Source: Brugia malayi
Lineage: Eukaryota; Nematoda; Chromadorea; Rhabditida; Onchocercidae
Assembly: GCF_000002995.4 (NCBI RefSeq)
Contig: NW_025062479.1
Coordinates: 4,521,221-4,585,220 of the forward strand
DNA: 64,000 bases
Reading direction: 5' to 3'
Shown: positions 40,501 through 54,054 of the stretch, piece by piece
Layout of the letters: each line of letters starts with the position of its first letter
How positions within the stretch are numbered: position 1 is the stretch's first letter
Translations under genes and position numbers: made by a program
The notes under the pieces: generated by a model
Told to the model about the DNA's origin: nothing
The model's input: only the letters and a program-made list of their open reading frames with translations
The model's database searches: none

Positions 40501-42503
40501 TTTTAGAACCAATTAGTTTTGAAGGAAAAAATTTTAATAAATGGAATTTCTGCACTTTTAATGCATGTCAAATAAAATGATGCATTTTGAAAAACTTTCA
40601 TAAACAATCTCAGTTTGAAGAGAGGATTCAGTTTCTAAAATACTTCTCTCCCACTCCATCAGAATAGTCGAATTTTTGTACTTTGTTGCAGCTATTTTTT
40701 AGGCTTTCTAATTTAAGGATAAAGAATTTTTTGTAATAACTACCGATATGCATGTCAATTATTTCTAAAATGATGTTGGAACTAGAAGAGAAAGTTTAAA
40801 GTAATCAAAGGAAGAATAGGCGGATGGTCTGGCAAATTGAAAATATTTCTAATTTTCTATATAATATTTCACTCTATCGCACGAATTTTTCGCATATATA
40901 CTATAAAGTTACATACAGAAATTCACTATCATTATAATGCATGGTGAATAAACGTGAAGAATCAACCAAGGGAACGTTATTTTTCAGCCATTCCATCCGC
41001 ACGTCGTTAGCTTTAGATACTTTGCATGTGATGTTCTTTTCATCACCCGGATACACGACTATTGATCGTGTAGTAGGCTCCAAATCGAACACAGCTGGAT
41101 TAAAGTTGCCTAAAACTTTTTATTACAGGATAGAGTTTTTTCCGCTCTTTAATTTTAAAATGTTTTGGTCACAAATCTACCTTTCCCACAACTTCTTTTT
41201 AATGCTTTCGCATTCAACCCTGCAACTTGCATTCCGCGCAATGAGTGAGGAAATATGCACACCGTCCGATTTGAAACTTGCACTTGATGATCCTGAAATT
41301 AAACAGTATTTACTGTCGCAAATGTTCATTGGAATTTAAAGAAATCGTTTCACAAACTTTAGCGTCATATGCAATTTTCTTTAAATTAGGTCTGAAATAA
41401 AGCGGATGAGAGAAGAGATTTTTTGCTCAACCTTAATCAAGCGAAGCAAGTCGACTATTTGACAGTCACATGATAGTTGATTCGACATAATACTTATTTT
41501 ACGAAGTTTGCTAAGCGATGCAAAAGTCCCATCCGGAAACGAAGAGAGCGGATTTGAATCCAAATCCAGCTCCTCTAAGGATTCCAACTCAACAAATGAT
41601 AGGCGATCAAGTGCATGTAATTGGTTGTCATTCAGTAAGCTGAAGAAAAATTAACTTATTATTATTATATAAGAGACTTTAGACCTTTTTTCCGATGATA
41701 AGTTAATTTATGATAACTAATACTGGAATTAATGAAATAATTCCTTTGAGGTTAATAATGACCTGACAATTTCCTATGGGTTTAAGTTTTAATCATAACT
41801 TATCCTAATCATAACTCGAAATACAAGACATTCAGGAATATAATATAATTATAAAAAATAGAAAACGCAGTTTGGTAGGTACTTCGTAGCACTCACAGAA
41901 TTTTAAGATTTGATAAAGTTTTGAAGGCACCAGGAGATATGAACATGACTGCATTGTGAGATATATCCCTGAAAAAGTGATTTTTCTTGTGGTATTTAAA
42001 AATAAAGGAATTATTTAAAAGTTTTTCCATGCAAATGAAGATTCAAACAATTTGAAACTTACAATATTTCAAGGGTTTCTGGATGTCTTAATGATGAAAA
42101 AGAACTGGAATTGATTGATCTGAAAGCGTTCCCACTCAAATTCAACAAGTATACCTGACCTCCAATAGTGCTTGGATAAAATTCGGAGGTAGGTGCTTTC
42201 AGTTGTGCAGTTTGCGCAATTTTCTGGAACAATCAGACAAAATATTTGTGTTAAAGAACTTTTATAATTCAAATTTAACTATTTTCTTCTCATTCTTTTC
42301 ATTTCTCATTTTTTATAATAATACAATAAGCTATTTATGAAGGGAAAAGTGCAAAGAAGACTTACGTCAAGATTCAGTCCAGAACAGTCTACTATAGCGG
42401 TATCTACTAAATAAGAACACCGAGTCCAGTTACAATGTATCAGTACTGTAAGCTCAAAAGCGCAAATGGCAAAAAGACAAGTGAACTTGTTGAATCTTTT
42501 CAT
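34532..42503 (-). CDS. Adhesion GPCR, ADGRA (GPR124/125)-like
   Basis: Plasma-membrane receptor, 23 exons, 1087 residues. Exons in gene order: 42366-42503, 42063-42223, 41897-41968, 41432-41639, 41181-41292, 40917-41109, 40356-40494, 40070-40282, 39705-39873, 38832-38954, 38359-38565, 38079-38284, 37873-37947, 37261-37442, 36861-36959, 36540-36728, 36352-36436, 36120-36235, 36005-36068, 35795-35930, 35711-35756, 34842-35031, 34532-34672; all phases agree. Signal peptide; leucine-rich repeats with an LRRCT cap (CDC, then VCIFPHSL) to about residue 230; Ig domain (YPGDEKNITC, DEGDWTCYV) to 341; HormR (CPNG, CKHGKWETPDTSRC) to 412; GAIN domain to about 732; then seven spans. LRR-Ig-HormR-GAIN-7TM is the ADGRA arrangement. 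The GPS lacks the H-L-T/S cleavage site, and the tail ends GEWV. ATG 42503 directly follows a TTCAG acceptor, suggesting trans-splicing. Confidence 0.92.
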
Positions 42504-44811
42504 CTGAATCTTTCAGTAGTTGAATTACGATAATTCTGGAAAAAGAAATAAAAGACATAAAGAACTTCTGAAAGTTGCAAACATAGCTGATAGCATACTT
42601 GACGAAATAAATGGAGTGTAATTACTTTTAAAACGGGGAAACTTAAGCTTTCTTACATGGCAACAAATATCATCCAAGCTCAAACTTTCCTACTTATAAG
42701 TTATTATTGTTGTTAAAGTTTTTGCTTGCTTTGAATTTATAAACTGGTAGCGAACAAAAGTGAAACATGTTAGTAAAGGTTTACTTAATATTTTCATTAA
42801 AAAAGCAGCCAAATTTGGTAATTAATTAATGAAGAAAGATGGATGCCAGGAAAAAGATATCTACAACACAAAGTAATCGTTCTAATCCTTCAGTGATTGA
42901 ATGACTTGAAAAATTTATGATTTTTGATAATATTGAACAAATTTTGAGTTGAAAAAGTCATTCAATGTTTGATCAAATTAAAATATACAGATAAATGAAC
43001 AATAAAAAAAGTACGCAGACCGACAGGCTAATATAATTTGCGCATGAGAGATTGGAATCAGGAGAATTTGTGCTGTAAAGCTACAGATGAGCTGTTGCGT
43101 CTTTCAACGTTCACTGTAACTGGTACGCCAAACATCGCTGCTGTAAAAAAAGCTTTGTCAGATAAAGAAGTGCTCCAAAATGGCAACATTTCTGCGGAGG
43201 GATAGTATCATTTGCATAAATCATTGCACTTTTGGGTTGAGTGGCGCACATTAAGGAAGAAAATTCACCCATCAGTTCAAGAAAAGCAAAAAGAGGACTA
43301 AAATGCCAGCTTCAAAAAAGAATTCTACTTTTTTCCATAATCAAATTACTCCATTCCCCCTTCGTTGTTCGTCCTTTGTGTTTTGGTTCTGATGAATATT
43401 TTGCCTCTTTCGTTGAAACACTTTCTCAACCGAAACACCTCCCAACGCTATTGAAAATAAATTTTTAATAAGTTTTTTAAATTTCCACACTTGATGGTAT
43501 TGATCTCAACCGTTGTCTTCAGACTACATTTTAATTTTTAGATTTTGAATTTTCTATTTGATTCTCTTTTTGATCCACTTCTAATGGATCCGCTTTGTAC
43601 ATATTGGAAAATTATTATCATCTCAGTTAAAGATAAATTTCTACAAAATTGTATCTAAAAATCCAATCACGTGTGCTAGCCGATAAATTCAATTAAAATC
43701 GGCAATTTCCTGGGATTTTTAATTGATGAGCTGCGTCTTTTTTTCTTTAATTGATCCAAAATGGGTAGCCTTCTAAAATTAATGATTAATTGAATTTATC
43801 GGCCAACACATATGAATTTATTAATTAAAAAGAATTCGAAGGATTTATTAATTAAAAAGTTAAAAAAAAAAATGACACGAGTCGCTGGCTCACATAACCT
43901 ATATAACCATAGGGATCCAGTTTTTTTTTTTTTCTGAGGGATAACAAAGACGAATAGAACCATTAATCCAGACATTTCTCAAAACACAAAGCCATCTTTG
44001 TCTGGTACCCATTAATTTTAGAAGACTATCCATTGGATTAATTAAAGAAAAAAAGACGCAACTTTGCTCATTAATTAAAAATTCCAGGAAATTGCCAATT
44101 TTAATTAATTGATTTTATCGGCTAATTTCTTTTATCGTGTTTGAAATAATTCCTCACACAGTAACCGAAATTGCAGAGATAATGTTGAAAATTGTAGACT
44201 ACTTTCATCTCACTAAGTCGAACAAATTCGCAGCAATATTCGTGTCAAAATAAAAAACACTTCCTTTGCATGCATTGAAATTTAAAATATCTCACCACTC
44301 TTAATATGCATTGCGTTCAATATTCTTTTACTTGGATAAGTTCATATAATTTGGAAAACTTATAAAATTTCGCAGAATATAAATTCTTCCGTATCTTGTT
44401 CCTTAATAAATGAACAAATAAATTATCTTAAATGTTGACGATCAGCTTAATCATCATTATACAAAAAGATCAGTTTCTCCTTTCAAAGAGATTCGAATTA
44501 GATGTACAAGGTTCAGTCTTTTCCACAATTTAATGTGAAATTTATTTGCTCGTTTACTACTTGCTCATTTACCTGCCCATTTGCTTCCTTATTCGTCCAT
44601 TATCCAGCGATCGCACACGTCAGAAGCAGTGGTATGTATGTACATGCCATTCATATAACCCTAAAGAAAAATAAAAAAGGGCGTTGAAAGGGTAGCAAAC
44701 TGACTTTGACACAGAAACTACTACTACTAACCGGAAAAGAATTGAATTGTGAGAAGGGAGATAACCCACCCAAAACCCTTACCTACGGACACCAACAGAT
44801 CGTCGATAGAC
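42504..44811. other. Intergenic region, GPCR to secreted-protein gene
   Basis: The divergent promoters of the GPCR (minus) and the small secreted protein (+) should lie here. It holds an inverted-repeat element near 43.67-44.14 kb, annotated separately. I see no exon. A short open frame at 43241-43468 has no recognisable features. Confidence 0.5.
43671..44145. repeat. MITE-like inverted repeats
   Basis: Two related palindromic units. The left unit (43671-43811) is bounded by near-perfect inverted ends: GTGTGCTAGCCGATAAATTC on the left and, inverted, GAATTTATCGGCCAACACAT on the right. A second, inverted and truncated copy at about 44010-44145 shares the interior (TTTTTTTCTTTAATT and GGCAATTTCCTGG) and one end (TTTATCGGCTA). 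Together they form a long imperfect hairpin. This suggests a small non-autonomous DNA transposon inserted twice or duplicated; family unknown. Confidence 0.7.
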
Positions 44812-46719
44812 ATGCCTTCGAACCAACTGCACACTACCATGCTGCTTCTTATTTTAGGTATGTGTTTTTTTTTTATTAAGAAATGCCGATGGATTTACTT
44901 CAAAAAAAAAAAAAAAAAACACACACACACCAGATAAAAGTTTTATGATCTTTAAATGAATCGGCAATTACTCAAACACGTTCCAATTATAAATGAATTT
45001 GATAAAGGTAATTATTCCAAAACAACTAAATAAATGAGCGCTTTCTAAATGCATACTTAAACATTTTAATTAACATCTTTTCATGACGAGTTCATTTTAT
45101 TTGATGTTTTACTTAACAGCTGAAAACCGAAGTTTTATTCGCATAATGTTAGTATTTTAGTGTATACCTCAATGTTAAACTTCATATTTATTTACCGAGA
45201 TCTATTTAACAACTTTCGAATTCGTTTTTTCTACTGAGCAAAAATTCTTTTTGTCGCAATATGTTTGCTACTTCACAACGATACTGCTGCTCAATCCTGT
45301 TTAATTCAAAAATTTTAATTCATGATAGCTACTAGTCAAAATTTGCTTAGAAGCTTTTTTGATTGATATGTTTTTAAGCAATTTTACTTCCTTAAGAAAA
45401 TTTCCTAAAATTTAAATGCTTTAGATAAGGCTGATACAACATAACTGAACCATTTACTGCTTCACCGTCAAAAATTTTCTTGTAACATTGAGATAGTTTT
45501 AAATTATGAATTCGTGGATCATAAATAACAGTTTGTTATTCACACTTGACGATTAATAATTGTTTTTTGGAAAAACTTCTCAATTTTTCATATTTCAAAA
45601 AAGGTAAAATTTGAGAAATTTATAAATCAGAATGTTGTTTTATCTATGTTATCAATTATAACGACAAAGTATTTGAATTCCTTTCACTAGTGAACAACTG
45701 ATTCGCAGAAGAAACTACGTCCCAAATAATGAAAACAATGGTATGACTTTTCATCCAATATGATCCAAAAACATAAATCAATTCAGCATTGTTTCATCAG
45801 TGCAATTGTCCCATACAAATATATACGTACGTACATGCATACCTACATTCGTGTATACATAGATGCATGTATACGTAATCATAAACGCCTAGATGCATCA
45901 TACAACATACAAACTCACTCACGTTAATAAGAGATTATTGCAATCCTGACTTATTCTGCTGTTGATGAACAGAAAACTGGTCCTGTTGATCTTCTAGTTC
46001 AAAATTTTATTCGGATTTGCAATTAAGTTGACACTTGTTGTATACACTTACCAGTAAGGAAGCACGTTATCTTTGTATGTTACACTTCGTATTGTGTTTT
46101 AGGTAACATGTGCTTCATCGGTGCAATACCAAGTACAGTGTCCCGTTCAAAACGACAAACATACGTTTATGATGAGTCATTGAAGCAATATGCAAGACCT
46201 CATCCAAGAACAAGGATTATGACCGGTACGGTTGGACGATACGCACCGCATGAATGGCCTGATTGGTAAGTATATACAGTTTCGAATAAATAATTAGTTT
46301 TAAACATTCATATTTCTTTCAGAGGCTAATTCTTGAATTCATTTTCTATGAAAAGAAATTGAAGTACTTCTCTAAAGCCAAATCCAGAAAGCATTTTAAA
46401 ATGAAAATTGGAATGAGTTGAAGAAACAAATGGTCGCGATGTTGTATTCTGGGATGAATATGATACAGACGAAATGTAGTGATAATGAACCCTCTGTTTG
46501 ATAATTTAACTCAAAGAGATGTTGTTCTAAGATTAGTACGATCTGAACAGGGAGTCAAATGCTTGATTAATATATAATACTTTTAATAACAATGTTTTTG
46601 GAAGATAAAATTAATTTAGGTACACACGCACTTTATTTAAATGGAATGGAGAGTTTCGTATGGGACCATATCATCCAAACGATGTCCGTTATGAAAGATA
46701 TCAACGTTCTAGAAATTAA
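44812..46719 (+). CDS. Small secreted protein, unrecognised
   Basis: Three exons: 44812-44857, 46103-46265, 46620-46719, phases agreeing, 102 residues. The N terminus is a likely signal peptide (MPSNQLHTTMLLLILG, continuing hydrophobic to residue 24), followed by a dibasic SRSKR that could be a proprotein-convertase site. The mature part would be about 70 residues, rich in Arg, Tyr, Pro and Trp (QTYVYDESLKQYARPHPR; EWPDWYTRTLFKW; GPYHPNDVRYERYQ) and without a Cys pair. I do not recognise the family. It could be a hormone-like peptide, a cuticle or matrix component or another excreted product; no function is claimed. The start could also be the in-frame ATG ten codons in. Confidence 0.75.
44900..44930. 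repeat. A-tract with short (AC)n
   Basis: About 18 consecutive A followed by a short AC repeat in the first intron of the small secreted-protein gene. Confidence 0.8.
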
Positions 46720-49700
46720 GGTCTGAATATTAACAAGCTGCGACTATTGCAGTTTTTCCAATACTGCAGCCACTTTGTCTTGATGGTGCAGAATTTTAAC
46801 TCGTCACGTTTATTTCTTATTTCTTCCCACAGTAATATGAAAACTCCATTATATTTTAGATAAACTTACGTATCAATTAAATAGTGAGGTAGTAAGAATT
46901 GCTTATCATTTTATCTTATTGGTTAATTTGATGATTTGATAGTCGAAATGCTATTTGTATAATTGTGATTAACTCACTCTGTTGTAAGTCGTTTGTATGA
47001 TTAATTCATTTGAGCAAAACAATGTATACCAAATCTACGTCAGGATGTTTTTATCCATTATAATTTCAGTTAATTTTATTTAAAAAGTTTTATCTGCTAG
47101 ATTATGGCAGATTTCAATAAATATTTGGGTAAATTAATGAACAGCAAGCTGAGAATCAAATATTTATATCAGTTTGAGAAAATGTCTCACAAAAGGTGAA
47201 AGATGCAATATGTAAACTATAATTAATTTTTAATTAATTTCTGTTAATCCATTATCACTTTTAAACTTTCTCATTTTCAGACTGCTTGTTCAGTAACTAT
47301 GTCAAAAATTTTCAGTTGGTGTTACCAGGATGGAAAATTTATTTTCTTTTGTTTATTCACTTATAAATAAAGATTTAACAATTTTAACATAAGGAGTTGA
47401 TGCAAAATTCAAAATAACGATTGTTATTAGTTGTAACCAGAGTAAGCCATATATTTTGCAATGCAGTATGAAAAGGAAAAAGAAAATTCTCTTCTCATTA
47501 ATAATATTGATTAGGAAAAAAGAAAATGAAAAACTGAGAACTAAAAAAAAGCGCTAAACTAAGGAAACTAGGAAACGCTAGACTTCTAAGATTACTTAAA
47601 AAGTAATCAATCGACCTTTAATGTTGTGCTTCTAATTGCATATACTGAATGATTTTCTCCGTCAAATAATTTCTTTTATTTGTCGAAAAAATTTTAGAAA
47701 AAAATTCACGTCTTTTTTTATCCGACAAAATGTAGTTATAAAGTAATATTTTAAACAACCTAATTTACTCATTATTTTGATATAATATTATATTAATGGC
47801 GAACGATTCATTCTCTTTCTGCAAATTTTTCATCATTACAGATGTACCGCAAACTTCAAGTTAGTAAAAGAAATCAGGCTTTCGATCCTGTTAAGTCATC
47901 CAGTTTACCTCATCTCGAATTCTTTCTAAAGCGACTTCAATAATAAATATTAATATTAAAAACAATATAAACACTTTATCTCTCATACCATTTATTCCAC
48001 ATTATGGTCAGTTATGCATATAAAGATTGAATTATTAATGTAATATACACTTTATGATTAGTTAACTTTTGCATTTAAAATTTTTGCTTATTACCGACCA
48101 ATTCTAAGTCTAGAAAGTTAGTTTAAGCATTAGAAGTTTCAGGAAAGTACACACTTCACGGTTTTTCAAATAATTAGTGTTCTCGCTCCCTTGCATTATT
48201 TTCCCCTAAAGTATGAATAATATTGCTTTTCCGTAATGTTTAACAGTTCTGTTTAACAATTTACCACAATTTCATCGAAGAGAAATCAGATTTCCAATTC
48301 TCAAAGATATATAAACACACTTTAAGTTCGTCCAAGAAAACATAAACTCATGTGATAAGTTTCTAGCAAAGTTATTTGGATTTCTTCAGTTCTTCTAATT
48401 AATTGACTTCTAACTATTCTTGTTAAGACTGTCCAATTTTTCATTTGTCTGACATATCCAAGCGTTTGAAAACGCATTGAAACGTAAAATATTCTTCATT
48501 TATTATGTGTTTTTCTTTAAATAGAATATCTTGTTTTGCTATGATGCAGTGATGAAGATAATGCTTATCATTTAAAGAAATAATATAAATGACGATTATA
48601 TTGTTCTCGATATTGGTAATCGTGAAAATATTGCTAGTCTTATTCAATGAAACTATTTGAGGGATAAAAAAAAAAACTAATTAAATGAGTAGAACAAGAA
48701 GGAAGGATAATAAGAAACATAAGCAACGAAGAAAATTATTGTTGACATCTGTGATATACTAATCATATATAGATCCATCTTTTATAATATTAGCACTTGT
48801 CACCAGATCAAATCAAGATTTTGAAATTTTGTTGTTTAGCTCCACAAACTAGTGATGATTTAATGGCATGAAGAAATTTTGTTACTTAAAATATAAATCA
48901 TCCTTTTACTTATTTTTGCGGAAAGAAAATAAAGTCATAGAGAAGCCAATATAAATTTAAAGACCCGTTGTAGCATGAGAAATCTGAACACTCGTCTTCG
49001 ACGACCGATCTGGAATTCATTTATCTTAGGAACTAATCAATTTACATTCATTGTTTTACCAAAAAAAGTCAAGGAAATTTCATTATGATCTGGAAACAAA
49101 ATGGTTCCAATTTAAATTCAAAATTTATTTCTATCAGTTCTCCAACTCTTTGCTAATTTCTTTATTCTAGTTATCATTTTCTTCACTGTTGTTTTTCTAT
49201 ACTTTATTGTTCTCTTTGATGACTCTCATCATTGCTGAAAACTCAGACGTAATTTGTAGAATAAATTATACTTTGAAATAGATACCACTGAAATCTTTAC
49301 ACTGCAATATTGTTAGAGATTGCACATTGTTCTTTTAGTTGAGTAAATCTAAATAATGCCTGTCAGCTTAGAACAAAAATTAACATTTGAAAGTTAAATT
49401 ACGCTTTTTTATTCTTAGTTAATTAAAAATTTTCTGAGCTCTCTTGTCAAATTCCACCTCAATATGCTCAAATATACAAGATTTAGCAAAAATCTAATCC
49501 CGAGGTACTCATCCTTATTTCCCCATTTTTCTAGTTACCAATTGCCATAAGTTTGTTGCTGACCTATACAGATAGACTTATCAGTAAGAAAATAGTGACA
49601 GTTAAACATTCCTGTACCCAGATAGAAAGACGCCACTACTAAAATAAGATTGAAAACTTTTCGATAGAATAAAAAAAATTGACTGTTAATCCTATTCTAA

Positions 49701-50765
49701 CTTCTAAGTAGAACGAAGTAAGACATTTAAGTGGAACTTATCTTTATAGATTTTTATTAAACTTTACAGCAATGCTTTGCTTGTCTTCACTATATCGTGT
49801 GCTCAGCGTTTTTACTTTAGCAGTTCAAATAGTTCTGCTAAATATTTCATTATCATTTATTGAATAATTGAAGAGGTATTGGTGTTTCGTGTAAACTTCT
49901 AATACATGACCTGGTATTTCAAGTAAAGCGACCTTCAAATTCAAGTAAAGTATAATAAGGATTTTTTTTAAGTATAGCAGTTTTTATTTTCGAACATTTT
50001 TTCGAAATCGTTATCAATTAAATTTACTGTTTAAAATCTGGCATATTCTTTCTGATACTAAATTTCTTAGATTTAAATTAATAGACCTGCAATTTATATG
50101 AAAGCAATTTCGCTCTTTTACGTGTTTATCGGAAGAAAATTACTCGAATTGCCTAAAAGATACAATGCAAATGCAAAAACCGCAGATTCATTCAATTTTA
50201 TAACAGCAGAAACTATTGCATCTTTTGTAGAACAAATACAAATGTTTAATTAGCTAAAGTACTTTGAAATTCCTCCTTTTAAATTAAAATCCACAAAGGG
50301 AAAGGCACTAATAAATGCATCGATTTTACATATCCTAAATATAAACAAAAAATATTCTATTCAAGAAATTCGATGAGCTCGCTTGTTCTTAGTAATAAAA
50401 TTATCTTTAACTAAGGAATAGAAGTTGCATGCAACTCAAGAAAAAGGTACTTAATTCTTGACTTGGACAAGATCATACGATGACGAAAACGATGTAGGGG
50501 AGATATTAATTGCATAATTTGCGTTTTTGCTTTTTCCGTTTTCTTTTGTGAAACGTATAAGGCAGTACATAAAATGAAAAAATACTTCAGATTTTCAAAC
50601 AAAAATTTAAAAATAATTAAGAAATCGGCTATATTAAATGATTTGGTCTGACCAACGATGAATCTGATAGACTGATTTACTCTAATTCTTTGAAACAAAC
50701 ATTTATCATTTGAACTGGTGAAATCTACAAATTTTTTCATTCAACACTGCCAGTAAACAAATTTG
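46720..50765. other. Intergenic region, secreted-protein gene to Ly6 gene
   Basis: Four kilobases of AT-rich sequence between the convergent secreted-protein (+) and Ly6-type (minus) genes. I found no exon with matching splice phases. Open frames at 48441-48647 and 50411-50740 (minus) are short and lack domain features. Confidence 0.5.
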
Positions 50766-53700
50766 TCATATCAACAATTTCCAGTAAAAAATCTGTACCA
50801 AAAATGCTAAGACAAAAACGGATGAAGACAACGGTAGCTGTTTCCTGAATCCAGCAGATTCAGCTGACGGATAGTCATTGCACAACTGCCCAAAACACCA
50901 GCACAATTCAACAGTGCGATTTGAAGCGCGTCTTGCTAAGTGTGGCGGCAATAGTTTATATGCAGGCATCCTACTACACGAGGTATCTACAATAATCAAA
51001 GAACTGAATAAGAAGTAAGAAAGAAAAATTTTTCTTTTACTCTAAATTTAATAAAGTGCATCGGTTAGTTTCTTCTGCAAGGAAATACTGAGAAATTTCC
51101 TCTCATAAAAAATGAATTCACCCTAATACAAAGCAATAAAAAGATGATTCTCTTGGCTATAAGAGGATATTTTTCTTTAAGAAGTATATTACACCAATTC
51201 AGAATAAATAAAGTGAATTTAAAATACTTCACAGTGGCGAAACAGTCATGATTCCTCAAAACTTAATCAAAAAAAATTTACAGCTCAAAAAAAAAATTTT
51301 ACAGCTCAAAAATCAAGGTCAAGCTCATTTGCATAAATTAAAAATAAGAAAAGACTTCAACTTGCGAACAGGCAAAAAATTACCTGAAGTAGAAAAGCCA
51401 TCATTGGATGGCGTGGGGCCGTATTTAAACACAGAAGAAAAGCATCCACGGATAACATTGTTTCCAATGTGATGCCCTGAAATTTCTCAAATACAATATG
51501 ACTAAACATATCTGTCATTGATAAACGCATTCTTTTTGATGAATTCCAAAGCAATATTTCAAAAATGGATGATTCAAAATTTCTATCATACAAACAAAAA
51601 ACAAACCTGCCAAAATACGAGGTTCGATGACAGTAACACATAGGGAATGACTGCATGTTGTGACACCTATATGTACTTTGGGTGGCATATCGTAGCAGTA
51701 ATCGGTAAAATTCATCGGCATAAAGTAAATCTAGAAATTAAAACCCACTAAATTTACATTTTTACGAAAGAATTCTTTTTTATTTGCAATAGTACTTCTT
51801 ATCTTCAATACACTTAAATTTCTTTTTACTTTTCAGCTGCAGTTGTAATGTTTTCATACAGTTAATGATTAAGATCGTCTGATCATAAATGCTGCTGTCA
51901 CATGGCAGTACTTGTTTGGCTTACTGGAAGGGTTCAAACACCAATGCCTTTAATCTTCAGCTGATTCCCTTTCAGTAAGTAATAACATACAGCTGGAGAA
52001 TTTTTGGGAGATTTTCGTATTGCCAAAATTAAGTGATTAATTTTAATATTTTGGTGCAAACCAAGATAACGATTAAAAAAAATTATATGATCGCTAACTT
52101 AACCTATATATCATCGTAAGTGTGAGTATACATTTCTCCGTGTACATTTGCTTATAATTATAACTGCATAAAATTTCACAAAGTAGTCAAAATTTTCTAA
52201 AATATTTCTTCAGCTATTTTTCTACTAAGCCACATAATTTTAGAAAAAAAAAAAAGTTACAGCTTCTTTATTTCCAGCTTTTTTTGATAACTTTGCACCC
52301 AAATTCTATAATTCCGATGTTCTATTTATTCCAATCAGAAATGTGTATGTCTTCAAATCCTTAAACAACTGTACAAAAAACTTCACTCAATTACTTGCAA
52401 AACTGAACCGATAGGCTTTCTTCTATCCCCAATCACACAGCAGCATTTGGTGCAATTTGCTTTCCCAAGCATTGTTACTATAAAAAATCCTTTTGTTGTA
52501 TATCATATTATAATCTCCTTTATATTACCATGTGAAATGGAAAAAAAAAAATCCTATTTCCACCAATATTTGAAAAATGCGAAATTTGAAATTTCCAGAA
52601 AAACGAAAATGGGTTTTTCCCAAATCAACAATTTCTTTATTTTTTTTTTTCTTTTTTTAAATTTAAGCATATTTAGCAGCGATTTTTATATGAACAGGAT
52701 GGGACAATAGGATTTAGCAGCATTAGTGTTAGGCTTAAATTGATTTAGTGTCCTAATGCTAGAGACATCAACATTATATATTTTGGATGAACGTCCAAAA
52801 GTACCTCACTGCTCAGTCGTATAAATCAGATCTCTTTATCTCCTTTTCAAGTCCATATTTGCTCACTTTATGAATTGATCTAAATACATATGTCTCCTCC
52901 TTTGCCCACTGAAAACTTCTTTATTATGGAAGCATAAAAAACGCCTCACCAACACACTAAGTCGTCTCTAACATTTCTCTTTACTTCTATAGATGCCGTT
53001 TTAAATTTGCATTCAGTTTTCTCGACCCAAAAATACAGTTTCATTGCTAAACACATCTATTCTTATTGCAGGATATATTTTGAGAACTTTTTTTATTCCT
53101 AATTTTAAATTAATTCAAGAGATTATTTGGTTGCAATGTTATGACTTGTTGACAAAGTCACAATGCTTTTGAAAATAAAATTAAAGGTGTGTAAAATCAG
53201 CGCTGTTTTTTATTATTTAATCTCTAAAAAAATTGTCAGTTGTTAGCGACACATTTTTAAGTTCAAACTCTCACTTTAGTTTAACCCAGTTCAAACAGTC
53301 TGTAGAAACTGTCCTACTGAAAACTTATGATGCGAGGTATTTCTGTTCTCCAAACTGCATTAAATTCAAAAATGCATACACTCAATCGAAATATTTGATA
53401 GTTTTTTGAGGATAAAGTTTTTGGGAATAATCTGATAATGAAAAGTCGTAACGCTGCAAACACACATAAATATTTTGCTGTCTTAACATAGAAAGATTTC
53501 GAAATATGAAAGTTAAAGTAAATTTGAAGAAAATTGAGTCAAAATTTATAATAATAAAATTATAATCAAATATAAACGTAAATCACTGAAAAGCGTTTTC
53601 CAAACCAAAAATTGCTTTAATCTATAAATTAAGAAAAAGTATAAAATTTCATAAATAAAGACAAATTACTTGACTAAGAAATGACCAGTGCTTTTGAAAT

Positions 53701-54054
53701 GCTTCCGACATACAACTGTAGCAGTACTTTCCAGATGAACTGAAAATCTTGAATATATAAAATTTTAAATGATGCGAAAATATAATATGAAATCAATTTA
53801 TTGTAATATAGAAGATTTTCTGCTGAATTTAAGCTCTTTTTTTTTGAGTTTTTAAGTTCATGGACTATCGTATTATGTAGTCAAGCACCTCAATCTTTAA
53901 TTAGAAAGTTAAGTAATGAATTCGTTATTTAACGCTGAAATAAACCGAAATAATCAAAATACCTGAAATCAAAATAGCCAAGCGCTGTGGCAACAATTGT
54001 TATAGACGTTGTTGCTTGTACAATGAACCAAATTACTGGCTCTGCAAATGACAT
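50766..54054 (-). CDS. Ly6/uPAR-type surface protein, probably GPI-anchored
   Basis: Five exons in gene order: 53963-54054, 53670-53739, 51607-51730, 51384-51476, 50766-50986; phases agree, 199 residues. The first exon encodes a signal peptide (ATG 54054, hydrophobic [11 protein letters not shown]). The second starts the domain with [11 protein letters not shown], then [37 protein letters not shown] and [10 protein letters not shown]: the multi-cysteine pattern of nematode three-finger Ly6/uPAR proteins such as the ODR-2/HOT group. After CND a short polar stretch leads to a hydrophobic C terminus ([18 protein letters not shown]), the usual GPI-attachment signal. It should sit on the outer face of the plasma membrane. 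The partner or ligand is unknown. The longest intron (51731-53669) shows no other exon. Confidence 0.85.

Noticed and set aside
51925..51945. GGTTCAAAC resembling a tRNA B box
   Set aside because: No A box, anticodon arm or acceptor stem can be folded around it.
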